From positions 1 through 53,995 of the forward strand of contig CAYFNZ010000004.1 in NCBI GenBank assembly GCA_964344625.1: a DNA stretch of 53,995 nt. Direction: 5' to 3'. A model generated the notes under the pieces. That model made no database searches, was not told where the DNA came from, and saw only the letters and a list, made by a program, of their open reading frames with translations. How positions within the stretch are numbered: position 1 is the first letter of the stretch; every line of letters starts with the position of its first letter. The DNA comes from JAAYEL01 sp964344625 (GTDB taxonomy: Bacteria; Bacillota; Clostridia; Tissierellales; Peptoniphilaceae). Of the stretch, positions 32,953 to 41,501 are shown piece after piece. A program made the translations under genes and the position numbers.

Positions 32953-34464
32953 ATGCTTTATTTTATCATCGGATTAGCAATACTAATCCTTGGCGGACTA
33001 GGCTACGCAAAAGTCTGTGAAAATACTTTTGGACCAGACGACCGTGTCACTCCTGCCAACTCAATGTCAGATGGTGTTGACTACGTTCCAATGAAGTTGT
33101 GGAAAAACGCACTTGTTGAACTACTTAACATCGCAGGAACTGGCCCTATCTTAGGACCTATTCAAGGTATTCTTTTTGGACCTATAGCATTTTTAACTAT
33201 TCCTATAGGTAACGTACTTGCAGGTTCAATGCACGACTATTTCTCAGGAATGATTTCTTTAAGAAATAAGGGTGCACAAATGCCACTATTAATCAGAAAG
33301 TACTTAGGAGGAAAGACTAAAGCTTTCTACAACGTAGTTGTAACAGTATTGATGTTACTTGTAGGTGCAGTATTTACTACTATCCCAGGAGAACTTTTCG
33401 TATCTCAAATACTAGGCCAAGATGCAGTAATCTCAAATCCAGTTTTATGGATTGTTTATGGTGTTATTTTCTTATACTACTTTATAGCTACACTATTCCC
33501 AATAGACGCTATAATCGGTAAGATTTACCCAATCTTTGGTGGTTTCTTAGTCCTATCTTCTGTAGGTATTTTTATAGGAATACTTTTTAGAGGTAACGCA
33601 TTAACTAACATAGATTGGTCTAACTTAAGAGGACAAAACCAAATGCTTGCACAGGGACTTCCTTTCATACCAGTATTCTTCGTAACTGTAGCCTGCGGTA
33701 TCCTTTCAGGTTTCCACGCAACTCAAGCAACAATGATTTCTCGTACAGTAGAAAATGAAAAAGAAGGTAAGGTTACTTTCTTCTACATGATGCTTATCGA
33801 AGGTTTCATAGCTATGGTTTGGGCAGCTGGCGCAATGATTATTTACAACGGACTTGCTAAGGGCGCTGATATCCCAGGAGCTACTCCAATGGTTGGTATC
33901 ATTGCTAAGGAATTCTTAGGTAGCATTGGTGGTATCATAGCAATAATCGGTGTAATAGTACTTCCTATAACATCTGGTGACACAGCTCTTAGATCTCTAA
34001 GATTAATGCTTGGTGAACAATTAAAGATTAACCAAAACGACAAGGGTAAGAGAATCACTTTAACATTAGTTATCTTTATACTAACTGCTGCAATACTTGT
34101 ATTCTCAAAACTTAGCCCAGACGGATTTAACATATTATGGAGATACTTCGCATTTACTAACCAATTTATAGCAATATTCGCATTATCAATGATAGCTGTT
34201 TACCTATTTATCAGAGATAAAAATGGTTGGATAGCATTATTACCAGGTATGTTCTATTGCTTCATAGTAATGAGCTTTATACTTCATGCACAAATCGGTT
34301 TCAACCTAGATACTTTACTAGGCAACGGTGAATCTTACACCTATTCTTACATACTAGCTGTTATCATAACTATAGTTTATGCTACATTAACTGTAAATTA
34401 CGCTAAAAAACATGGTATGGCTATTGAAGAAATAGATGCCCTTGATTTCTTAAAAGAAAATTAA
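32953..34464 (+). CDS. cstA: CstA family carbon starvation/pyruvate-type transporter
   Basis: CstA proteins are membrane transporters, linked to peptide uptake and in enteric bacteria to pyruvate uptake. The start is ATG 32953 (MLYFIIGLAILILGG), four bases after AAAGGAGG, giving 503 aa; a longer frame from 32851 adds leader-derived residues with no family match. Conserved parts include GTGPILGPIQGILFGP, GNVLAGSMHDYFSGM, GFHATQATMISRTV and LPITSGDTALRSLRL. About 14 hydrophobic segments are present. It is monocistronic and divergent from the oxidoreductase operon, which hints at linked 2-oxoacid metabolism. Confidence 0.93.
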   Translation: MLYFIIGLAILILGGLGYAKVCENTFGPDDRVTPANSMSDGVDYVPMKLWKNALVELLNIAGTGPILGPIQGILFGPIAFLTIPIGNVLAGSMHDYFSGMISLRNKGAQMPLLIRKYLGGKTKAFYNVVVTVLMLLVGAVFTTIPGELFVSQILGQDAVISNPVLWIVYGVIFLYYFIATLFPIDAIIGKIYPIFGGFLVLSSVGIFIGILFRGNALTNIDWSNLRGQNQMLAQGLPFIPVFFVTVACGILSGFHATQATMISRTVENEKEGKVTFFYMMLIEGFIAMVWAAGAMIIYNGLAKGADIPGATPMVGIIAKEFLGSIGGIIAIIGVIVLPITSGDTALRSLRLMLGEQLKINQNDKGKRITLTLVIFILTAAILVFSKLSPDGFNILWRYFAFTNQFIAIFALSMIAVYLFIRDKNGWIALLPGMFYCFIVMSFILHAQIGFNLDTLLGNGESYTYSYILAVIITIVYATLTVNYAKKHGMAIEEIDALDFLKEN

Positions 34465-34478
34465 TAGAAAACTATAAA

Positions 34479-34527
34479 AGTAGTATTGCAAAGTGACTCG
34501 TTCAATTTGCAATACTACTCTTTTTTT
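34479..34527 (+). terminator. Strong terminator of cstA
   Basis: A perfect 14-bp stem (34479-34492 with 34506-34519) around a 13-base loop, then CTTTTTTT. It overlaps the end of the gene relic on the other strand. Confidence 0.9.
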
Positions 34528-34666
34528 GTAAAAAACTGACTTCCCCATCATATGTCTTTTTAGCTAGACGCTTTACTGTTGATAGGTCATTTTTACTAAT
34601 ATATTTTCTAATTTTTTTACCATCTAAGTCCTTTAGTAGTTGATAGTATTGAACGATGCCTTTATT
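34502..34666 (-). pseudogene. Decayed gene fragment (54 codons)
   Basis: The minus strand reads an open stretch with protein-like content: GIVQYYQLLKDLDGKKIRKY, then ISKNDLSTVKRLAKKTYDGE. There is no start codon or ribosome site; an in-frame TAA precedes it and the stop lies inside the cstA terminator stem. The pattern 'QYY..DGKK.RKYI.K.....A..LA.K.YD' recalls the N-terminal part of an uncharacterised Clostridia protein family. I infer a remnant left by deletion. The rest of 34528-34740 holds nothing else recognisable. Confidence 0.42.
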
Positions 34667-34739
34667 TTATTAATTATAGTATTTCAGATATCAGCAAAAT
34701 AATCTTGTCAAAATTGTTTAAAAATCTTAATGATTTAAA

Positions 34740-34776
34740 CTTAAAAGGAAGGATTTGAAAATTATCAAATCCTTCC
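34740..34776 (-). terminator. Terminator of the helicase-nuclease gene
   Basis: GGAAGGATTTG (34747-34757) and CAAATCCTTCC (34766-34776) form a perfect 11-bp stem, followed on the minus strand by TTTTAAGTTT. The stem includes the last codons and the stop of the gene. Confidence 0.82.
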
Positions 34777-37545
34777 GCAATAAAATCTTAATTCGCAGGT
34801 TTTGCACCTATCTATGTTTTCTGTTTTTGAAAATGTTTGGTCGCCTTCTATCTTCTTTATTAACTCATCGACATGGGCCATCTTGTCAGCTAGCTTATCC
34901 TGGTCTATATCTAGACTGACTAGGTCCTTGGCATTTTCCGGGGAAGTAAAATACAGGCTTACCTGGTCAATGCTTTGGTCCTTTGACCTTTCGTAGAGAT
35001 TTGCGTAGAGGTAGAGTTGGCCAATATACCTATCTAAAAGGTCTTCTTTTCCGACCTCTTGTGGATTTCTTCCAGTCTTAAAGTCTATGATTTTTACAAG
35101 ACCATCTTTTTCATAAATCATATCGATATTGCCTATTAAAATATAGTCTTCAAGTGCAAGAGAAATCCCTAGCTCTGAATCCAATATATTACCAAAGTCT
35201 CCTAAGCTTGACTTATACTTAAGGACTTCTTCATAGGCCCTATCCAGCATATCTTTATCGATAAAGCGGGCCCCAGATAAATACTTGCCCTTGGCTAGGT
35301 TTCTTAGGCTTTCATAAATCTCCATATCTGAGGGAGTCTTTTCTCTTATAAGTGCCTTGTTAATGTATTCAATGGTCTCATGAACCAGGCTACCATAGAC
35401 CATGCCATAATTGATGGACCTTGAAAACTTTAGTTTCCTAAAAAACTTATAGGCCCTCGGACAATACTCATATTGGGCAAGGTCTCCTGTATAAGAGTAA
35501 ATATTTTTAAGGCTAGACTCCTTAGGTAAGTTTATCTCAAGCTTGGAAATCTCCTCTTGGCCTATGTCATCAAGCTTTGAAAAGAAGGGCTTAAGCTCAA
35601 TTCCTATCTGCTTATAGGCTTCTTTGCCCTCGATACCTGCAAGTACCAAGAGGCTTTGGGCCCTGGAAAATCCAGTATAGTACTTCCTATAGAAATCAAA
35701 AATTTCTATGTAGTCGTAGGGTTCAAAATCCTCCCTGCCATAGGATGCCAAGAAGTCATTGATTTTTTTATCAAAAGGCCTTATATAGGTCTTAAAAGGC
35801 TTGTCCCAAAGGCTTGCCATGATGACCACTGGATATTCCATCCCCTTAGATGCGTGTATGGTAAGCAGGGAAAGCTGGTTTTTATCAGGTATGATAGTAT
35901 CTTCTTCAAACTCTGAAACATTTTCATTTTTAATAAAGCCTATGAAACCATCAAAAAACAAGCGGGTAAACCAGTCTATATTAGCCTCGGTTAGGTAATA
36001 TAGGCCTTCAAATTTGCAAAAATTATCTATCAATTCCAGCATCCTGGAGATATTTTTCTGCGATTTTTCCATCCTATCATCTTGGAAAATGCTCTTAAAG
36101 GGCTCATACCTAAAGAACCTATACATGATATCTAATATCGTGATATTTACCTTCTTTGAAGTCAGGTACTTTCCCATCTGTCCCATATAGTTTTTAAGCA
36201 TTGGATCCTTGTTTTCATATTTAAAAATCTCATTGTAGGCACTTACAAGAAATTGGAAGCTTTCATAGGACAGGTTAATTTTATTCTTATCCATCAAGGG
36301 CTTAAAAATCCCATAAAGGCCACCTAAGACCAGCTTGGCCTCCTTCTTGTTGATTAATTTTGAAGTTCTCGGAGTATAAACGCCAATATTTTTTCCTCTA
36401 AGGGCTGTTTGAAGCTTTAAAATCCTGGGATCATTTACAGAAGAAACAAGGATGGCAACCTGGTTATAGTCCTTTATCTTGCCATTTTCCTTAAGACTTA
36501 TGATAAAGTCTACGACAGACTCCCTATATTCTTCTTCTGACCTGGCTCCTATCCTAAATACAGCTTTTGCTTCATCTTGATTAAAGGCCCTGAGGTGTTT
36601 TTTATACCTATATTTTTCAATGTCATAAAAGGAATCCAGGCAGTAAATAAAGCCATTGTAAAAGTCTACTATGTCCTTTTTGGACCTGTAATTTATATCA
36701 AGCTCAATAAATTGAACCTTCTTCTTTAGCTTATCTTGAAAATTTAAGATATTTCTTACAGTAGCCCCCCTAAACCTATAAAGCCCCTGGTCGTCATCAC
36801 CTACCACGCAGATATTTTCTTCTTCATTTAAGATAGAAAAAATAATCTTTTCTTGGATGGTATTTGTGTCCTGGTATTCATCAACCATGATAAATGAAAT
36901 CTTATTTCTTAAGTCATCTCTGACCTGGGCATTTTCTCTCAAGAGCTTATAGGTGTAAAAAAGGACAGCTGAAAAATCCATCTTGTTATGGTTAAGAAGG
37001 ATTTTTTCGTAAAGACTTACTATGTCAAAGATAGTTTGTATCTCTGCATTTTCAGACTTTCTATCAAGGATACCTTCTTCAAATACCGCTTTTGTAAGCC
37101 TGTCTATCTCATTTACATCCCTGGTGGTAATGAGATTAAAATAGCCTGGAATCTTTTTAAAGTGGTCTAGATTCCTATAGATTAAATACTTTTTTTCAAC
37201 GTCATCTATGAGTTCAAAAGATTTTTTAAAATCTAAAAAATCGATATTCTCCTCTAAAAGCCTCCTACAAATACCGTGGAAGTTTCCTAGGAGCATATCG
37301 TTTACGTCCTTGTTCAAGCCCTTGTCCTTAAATTTTATAGAAAGCCTGTCCAAAAGCTCATTTGCCGCCTTATTGGTAAAGGTCGAAATCATGATGGCTG
37401 ATGGGTCGATTTTAAGATCTCCCACCATGTGGCAGACTCTCTCAACCAAGGTATAGGTCTTACCAGTTCCGGGACCTGCTATGATTAAAACAGGTCCCGA
37501 AATGGTCTTTATTGCATTTTTTTGATTGACATTTATCTCTTTCAT
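34765..37545 (-). CDS. UvrD/Rep-type helicase fused to an Fe-S PD-(D/E)XK nuclease
   Basis: A large protein (926 aa from ATG 37545; a TTG start at 37560 would add five residues). The N-terminal 600 residues are a superfamily 1A helicase: Walker A AGPGTGKTYTLVERV, motif II MVDEYQDTN, motif III GDDDQGLYRFRGA, and motif VI YYTGFSRAQSLLVLAG. The last 230 residues form an AddB/Cas4-like nuclease with KIIDFKTGR and four cysteines for a 4Fe-4S cluster: C in YEYCPRAYKFF and CKTCELRFYC. No addA/addB partner is adjacent. It probably acts in double-strand break repair or DNA processing. Confidence 0.9.
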   Translation of the reverse strand: MKEINVNQKNAIKTISGPVLIIAGPGTGKTYTLVERVCHMVGDLKIDPSAIMISTFTNKAANELLDRLSIKFKDKGLNKDVNDMLLGNFHGICRRLLEENIDFLDFKKSFELIDDVEKKYLIYRNLDHFKKIPGYFNLITTRDVNEIDRLTKAVFEEGILDRKSENAEIQTIFDIVSLYEKILLNHNKMDFSAVLFYTYKLLRENAQVRDDLRNKISFIMVDEYQDTNTIQEKIIFSILNEEENICVVGDDDQGLYRFRGATVRNILNFQDKLKKKVQFIELDINYRSKKDIVDFYNGFIYCLDSFYDIEKYRYKKHLRAFNQDEAKAVFRIGARSEEEYRESVVDFIISLKENGKIKDYNQVAILVSSVNDPRILKLQTALRGKNIGVYTPRTSKLINKKEAKLVLGGLYGIFKPLMDKNKINLSYESFQFLVSAYNEIFKYENKDPMLKNYMGQMGKYLTSKKVNITILDIMYRFFRYEPFKSIFQDDRMEKSQKNISRMLELIDNFCKFEGLYYLTEANIDWFTRLFFDGFIGFIKNENVSEFEEDTIIPDKNQLSLLTIHASKGMEYPVVIMASLWDKPFKTYIRPFDKKINDFLASYGREDFEPYDYIEIFDFYRKYYTGFSRAQSLLVLAGIEGKEAYKQIGIELKPFFSKLDDIGQEEISKLEINLPKESSLKNIYSYTGDLAQYEYCPRAYKFFRKLKFSRSINYGMVYGSLVHETIEYINKALIREKTPSDMEIYESLRNLAKGKYLSGARFIDKDMLDRAYEEVLKYKSSLGDFGNILDSELGISLALEDYILIGNIDMIYEKDGLVKIIDFKTGRNPQEVGKEDLLDRYIGQLYLYANLYERSKDQSIDQVSLYFTSPENAKDLVSLDIDQDKLADKMAHVDELIKKIEGDQTFSKTENIDRCKTCELRFYCGRI

Positions 37546-37550
37546 CTCAA

Positions 37551-38378
37551 TTAAAGGCAAGCTTTGTAGGAGTCTACAAATTCCATAACTAGGTCAATGA
37601 AATATTCAGATGACTTTTCTCCAACTTCTATAACTTCTTCTTCAGAAAGAAGGTTTTTAGAAAGGCCAGCCGCCATATTAGTTATTAGGGAAATACCACA
37701 AACATTTAAGCCCATGTGTCTTGCTGCTACTGCTTCAACCGCTGTTGACATACCTACAGCATCTGCCCCAAGTATACCTGCCATCCTTACTTCAGTAGGA
37801 GTTTCGTATTGAGGGCCTGTAAATTGGCAATATACCCCTTCTCTCATGGAATATCCCTTTCTTGTACCTATCTTGTAAACTAGGTCACCAAGGTCCCTAT
37901 TGTAGACTTGAGTCATATCAGGAAATCTTACTCCAAGTTCTGATATATTTGGACCTACTAAGGGTGAAGGTACAAATGAAGTTATATGGTCCCTAATTAC
38001 CATCAAGTCACCAACTTCAAAGTCGGAATTTGCCCCACCACAAGCATTGGTTACAAGTAGGGTCTTTGCCCCCATCATGCCCATAAGTCTTGTTGGCATA
38101 ACCACATCTGTCATAGGGTAGCCTTCATAGTAGTGAACCCTACCTTGCATAATTATAGTTTTTACCCCATGGATTTCAGTAAGAATAAATCTTCCCTTGT
38201 GGCCTGGAGCAGTTGAAACTGGGAAGCCTTCAATGTCAGAATAAGGTATTTCTTGAATAGCACAAACCCTGTCTGCTAACTTGCCTAGACCTGATCCTAG
38301 CACTATGGCCAATTCAGGTTCAAAATCTGTAATTTCTCTAATTCTTTTATAAGCTTTTTCTAATTTTTCGTAAGTCAT
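37551..38378 (-). CDS. punA: Purine-nucleoside phosphorylase (PunA, trimeric type)
   Basis: PNP splits inosine and guanosine with phosphate to free bases for salvage. The 275-aa protein is of the trimeric (low molecular weight) type: IVLGSGLGKLADRV, the APGHKGRF loop, GRVHYYEGY, the signature VTNACGGANSDFEVGDLMVI and FTGPQYETPTEVRM with SLITNMAAG. It has its own promoter after the opp terminator and runs into the helicase gene, which begins within or just after its end. Confidence 0.95.
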   Translation of the reverse strand: MTYEKLEKAYKRIREITDFEPELAIVLGSGLGKLADRVCAIQEIPYSDIEGFPVSTAPGHKGRFILTEIHGVKTIIMQGRVHYYEGYPMTDVVMPTRLMGMMGAKTLLVTNACGGANSDFEVGDLMVIRDHITSFVPSPLVGPNISELGVRFPDMTQVYNRDLGDLVYKIGTRKGYSMREGVYCQFTGPQYETPTEVRMAGILGADAVGMSTAVEAVAARHMGLNVCGISLITNMAAGLSKNLLSEEEVIEVGEKSSEYFIDLVMEFVDSYKACL

Positions 38379-38402
38379 ATGTACCCCCTATTAATTATTA
38401 AT

Positions 38403-38431
38403 ATTATATCAGATAAAAAAATATCCGCCAA
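38403..38431 (-). promoter_or_regulatory. punA promoter, partly inside the opp terminator
   Basis: TATAAT (38408-38403) with an extended TG, and TTGGCG (38431-38426) 17 bases upstream. The -35 lies in the second arm of the opp terminator stem, so the two signals share sequence. Confidence 0.6.
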
Positions 38432-38454
38432 AGGACTTTTCCTTGGCAGATATT
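38413..38454 (-). terminator. Terminator of the opp operon
   Basis: A long hairpin (AATATCTGCCAAGGA pairs with a near-complementary arm, one mismatch and one bulge, 38420-38454), then seven T residues on the minus strand. It ends the oppA-B-C-D-F transcript. Confidence 0.85.
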
Positions 38455-38502
38455 AGAAATCAATATTTTTTATTAAAGACCTAAGCCTCAGGTACAATGC
38501 TC

Positions 38503-39507
38503 TTATTTATCAGCTTGTTTAACCATTTCCCTGATTCTTGCTTCCATGTCTTTTCTTTCTTCTTCCATTTCTTTTAACATTACTTCATATTCAGCCATTT
38601 CCCTGTCGTTTGCAAAAACGAAGTGTCCTTCTCTTATAGGTCTTAGTTTTGGCTTTTCACCAGAGAGATCACGCTTAGACTCATCGTAGATAACAACTTT
38701 TTTAGCTTTTTCTATACGAGGGTCTGGCATAGGAACTGATTGTAGTAATGAACGAGTATATGGGTGAAGTGGGTAAGCAAATAGCTCTTCTGTTGGGGCT
38801 ATTTCAACTATACGACCCTTGTGGATTACTGCTATCCTATCTGAGAAATACCTTACAACTGAAAGGTCATGGGCTATAAATAAATAGGTTAAGCCTTTTT
38901 CTTCCTTAAACTTATTCATAAGGTTTAGGACTTGGGCCCTGATTGAAACGTCAAGGGCTGAGATAGGTTCGTCAGCAACTATAAAGTCTGGTTCCATAAT
39001 CATGGCTCTTGCTATACCGACACGTTGTCTTTGGCCACCTGAGAACTCATGTGGGTATCTTGACTTGTGTTCAGGAAGAAGACCTACAGACTTAAGGGCT
39101 TCGTCAACCTTTCTGTCCCTTTCTTCCTTGCTATCATAAAGCTTAAAGTTGTCTAAACCTTCAGCTATACAGTAGTCGATAGTAGCTCTTTCATTAAGAG
39201 ATGCTGCAGGGTCTTGGAAAATCATTTGCATTTCCCTTACAAGTTGGTGCTTCTTTTCCTTAGTCAACTTAAGATTGATTTTTTCGCCTTTATAGATAAT
39301 GTCCCCATCTGATGTTTGGTTAAGGCCAATTATTGCACGTCCTATAGTTGTCTTACCTGATCCAGATTCTCCAACTAGGGCAAATGTTTCTCCCTTAAAT
39401 ATTTGGAAGTTTACATCCTTTACCGCCCTAAATCTCTTTCCTTGATTGTAGAAGGTTATCTCAAGGTGCTTAACATCTAATAGGACTTCTTTATTTTGTT
39501 CTGTCAC
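38503..39507 (-). CDS. oppF: Oligopeptide ABC transporter ATPase OppF
   Basis: One of two ATPases powering oligopeptide uptake. Walker A GESGSGKTTIGR, signature FSGGQRQRVGIARAM, Walker B FIVADEPISALDVS and the C-terminal Opp/Dpp region (HPYTRSLLQSVPMPDP) are present. The frame has GTG codons at 39516 and 39507; I chose 39507 (334 aa) because GGAGG lies eight bases before it and touches the first GTG. It overlaps oppD by 17 bases. The acidic-basic tail (EVMLKEMEEERKDMEARIRE) is predicted coiled coil. Confidence 0.94.
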   Translation of the reverse strand: MTEQNKEVLLDVKHLEITFYNQGKRFRAVKDVNFQIFKGETFALVGESGSGKTTIGRAIIGLNQTSDGDIIYKGEKINLKLTKEKKHQLVREMQMIFQDPAASLNERATIDYCIAEGLDNFKLYDSKEERDRKVDEALKSVGLLPEHKSRYPHEFSGGQRQRVGIARAMIMEPDFIVADEPISALDVSIRAQVLNLMNKFKEEKGLTYLFIAHDLSVVRYFSDRIAVIHKGRIVEIAPTEELFAYPLHPYTRSLLQSVPMPDPRIEKAKKVVIYDESKRDLSGEKPKLRPIREGHFVFANDREMAEYEVMLKEMEEERKDMEARIREMVKQADK

Positions 39508-40570
39508 TATAAACACCTCCCTTTGATGTTAGAGCAATCATCTTTTCGTGTAGGTCCCTGATTACTTCTGGTTTTTCTACCTTTGGTGCTCTTTCATCTA
39601 GTAACCATGTCTTAGCATAGTGAGTTTCTGACACCTTAAACATAGGTGGTTCTTCCTCAAAGTCAATTTCCATAGCGTATTGACTTCTTGGTGCGAATGC
39701 ATCCCCCTTGATTTCATTAAATAATGAAGGTGGAGTTCCCACTATTGCGAATAATTCATCTTCTTTTTCTCCAAGCTGTGGAAGAGATGACAATAAGCCC
39801 CATGTATATGGGTGTCTTGGGTCATAGAATATTTCTTCTACATTTCCATATTCAACGATTTGGCCTGCATACATTACCGCTACAGTATCGGCAACGTTAG
39901 CTACTACCCCAAGGTCGTGTGTAATATAGATAGTTGTAAATCCATATTCTTGGGATAATTCTTTAATCAAATCGATAATTTGTGCTTGGATAGTAACGTC
40001 AAGCGCTGTAGTAGGTTCGTCACAAACAAGGATCTTAGGCCTACATGCAAGTGCTATGGCTATTACTATTCTTTGTCTCATACCACCAGAGTACATAAAT
40101 GGGTATTCATCATATCTCTTTTCAGCATCCTTGATTCCTACCCTGGTCATAAGGTCTATAGCCATTTTCTTAGCTTCAGACTTAGACTTGCCTTGGTGTT
40201 TAACTATAACTTCAGATATTTGATATCCTATTGTTCTAACTGGGTTAAGGGAAGTCATAGGGTCTTGGAAGATTGTAGCAATCTTCTTACCTCTTATTTT
40301 TTCCCATTCCTTATCTTTCTTTATCTTAACTAAATCTTGTCCTTCAAAAAAGATTTCCCCATTTGAAATCCTACCATTTACTTCCAACATACCAGTGAAG
40401 GTCTTAGTAAATACAGATTTACCTGAACCAGATTCACCTACGATAGCTACTACCTTACCTTCTTCGAAATCCATTGATATGTTTCTGATGGCAGCTAATT
40501 CCCTGTCACGAACCTTAAATTTTACTTCAAGGTCTTTAACAGAAAGGACTATATTCTTTTGATCGCTCAT
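39491..40570 (-). CDS. oppD: Oligopeptide ABC transporter ATPase OppD
   Basis: The second ATPase of the peptide importer, 359 aa. Walker A GESGSGKSVFTK, Q-loop TIFQDPMTSLNPVR, signature YSGGMRQRIVIAIALA and Walker B ILVCDEPTTALDVT are clear, as is the C-terminal oligopeptide domain with RHPYTWGLLSSLPQL. It starts 9 bases after oppC. The family's four-cysteine C-terminal site seen in some OppD is absent. Confidence 0.95.
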   Translation of the reverse strand: MSDQKNIVLSVKDLEVKFKVRDRELAAIRNISMDFEEGKVVAIVGESGSGKSVFTKTFTGMLEVNGRISNGEIFFEGQDLVKIKKDKEWEKIRGKKIATIFQDPMTSLNPVRTIGYQISEVIVKHQGKSKSEAKKMAIDLMTRVGIKDAEKRYDEYPFMYSGGMRQRIVIAIALACRPKILVCDEPTTALDVTIQAQIIDLIKELSQEYGFTTIYITHDLGVVANVADTVAVMYAGQIVEYGNVEEIFYDPRHPYTWGLLSSLPQLGEKEDELFAIVGTPPSLFNEIKGDAFAPRSQYAMEIDFEEEPPMFKVSETHYAKTWLLDERAPKVEKPEVIRDLHEKMIALTSKGGVYSDRTK

Positions 40571-40579
40571 CCTTACCTC

Positions 40580-41500
40580 CTATATCATATGGTTCTTAGG
40601 GTCACTCGCATCAGCTAGAGTTTGTCCAACTATATAAAGTGACACTGATATTATAGCAGTTATCAATACTGGTATTAGGAATAGGTATGGTTTAGATTGC
40701 ATGAATAGGGAGTGTTCTTGAACAACACGGCCTAGAGATGCTGTATTTTGTCCTAAACCGATTCCTAGGAAGCCTAAGAATACTTCGTAAGAGATAATAG
40801 ATGGTATATCTCTTGAAAGTAGGGTTACCAATACGGAAACTAAGTATGGAAGTATATTGTGTAGGATTATCTTTGAAGTAGATGATCCTAGTGTCTTAGA
40901 TGCCAAGTTGTATTCCCTATCACGGATTATCATAACTTGTACACGGACGAAGTATGCTGTACCTACCCAAGATGTAACGGATAGGGCAAATATCAATTGC
41001 CATACCCCTGAACCCAATACATAGGCCATAACCATAACTATTAGGGTAAATGGAATGTTGGCAATAACGTTATATACTTCAATCATTACCTTATCTACTC
41101 TTTTTGAGAATCCCCACCACATACCAACTATAACACCGATAACGTTAGTAATTATAGTAGATACAAAGGCTATAAATAGAGAAATTCTCGCACCTGACCA
41201 AACCATGTCAAAAACATCACGGCCGACATCATCGGTACCAAAAAGGTGTTCTCTTGATGGTGGTAAGAAGTTCAGCGCCTTGTTATTTACACCCGGCATA
41301 TCTAGGTGATTATAGTTTGAAAAGATTGGTTGTATTATTGACATTAATAACAAAACTGTAACCAAAATTAGCATAAAGATTGCTACTTTTGATTGAAAAA
41401 ACTTCTTAAATACAGAACCCCAGTAGGAATATTTTGGAGCTGCAATATGTTCTGATTCAGTTTCGTCAAACTTGACAAATTTAAATTTATTATCTGACAT
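40580..41500 (-). CDS. oppC: Oligopeptide ABC transporter permease OppC
   Basis: A 306-aa permease with six membrane helices. The N-terminal OppC_N segment (FKKFFQSKVAIFMLILVTVLL), the HLFGTDDVGRDVF motif and the EAA-type loop (ASKTLGSSTSKIILHNILPY) are typical. It starts one base after the oppB stop, so the permease pair is translationally linked. Confidence 0.95.
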   Translation of the reverse strand: MSDNKFKFVKFDETESEHIAAPKYSYWGSVFKKFFQSKVAIFMLILVTVLLLMSIIQPIFSNYNHLDMPGVNNKALNFLPPSREHLFGTDDVGRDVFDMVWSGARISLFIAFVSTIITNVIGVIVGMWWGFSKRVDKVMIEVYNVIANIPFTLIVMVMAYVLGSGVWQLIFALSVTSWVGTAYFVRVQVMIIRDREYNLASKTLGSSTSKIILHNILPYLVSVLVTLLSRDIPSIISYEVFLGFLGIGLGQNTASLGRVVQEHSLFMQSKPYLFLIPVLITAIISVSLYIVGQTLADASDPKNHMI

Positions 41501-41501
41501 A

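Noticed and set aside
33843..34133. Minus-strand frame inside cstA
   Set aside because: It is the shadow of a conserved transporter gene; no start signal or family match.
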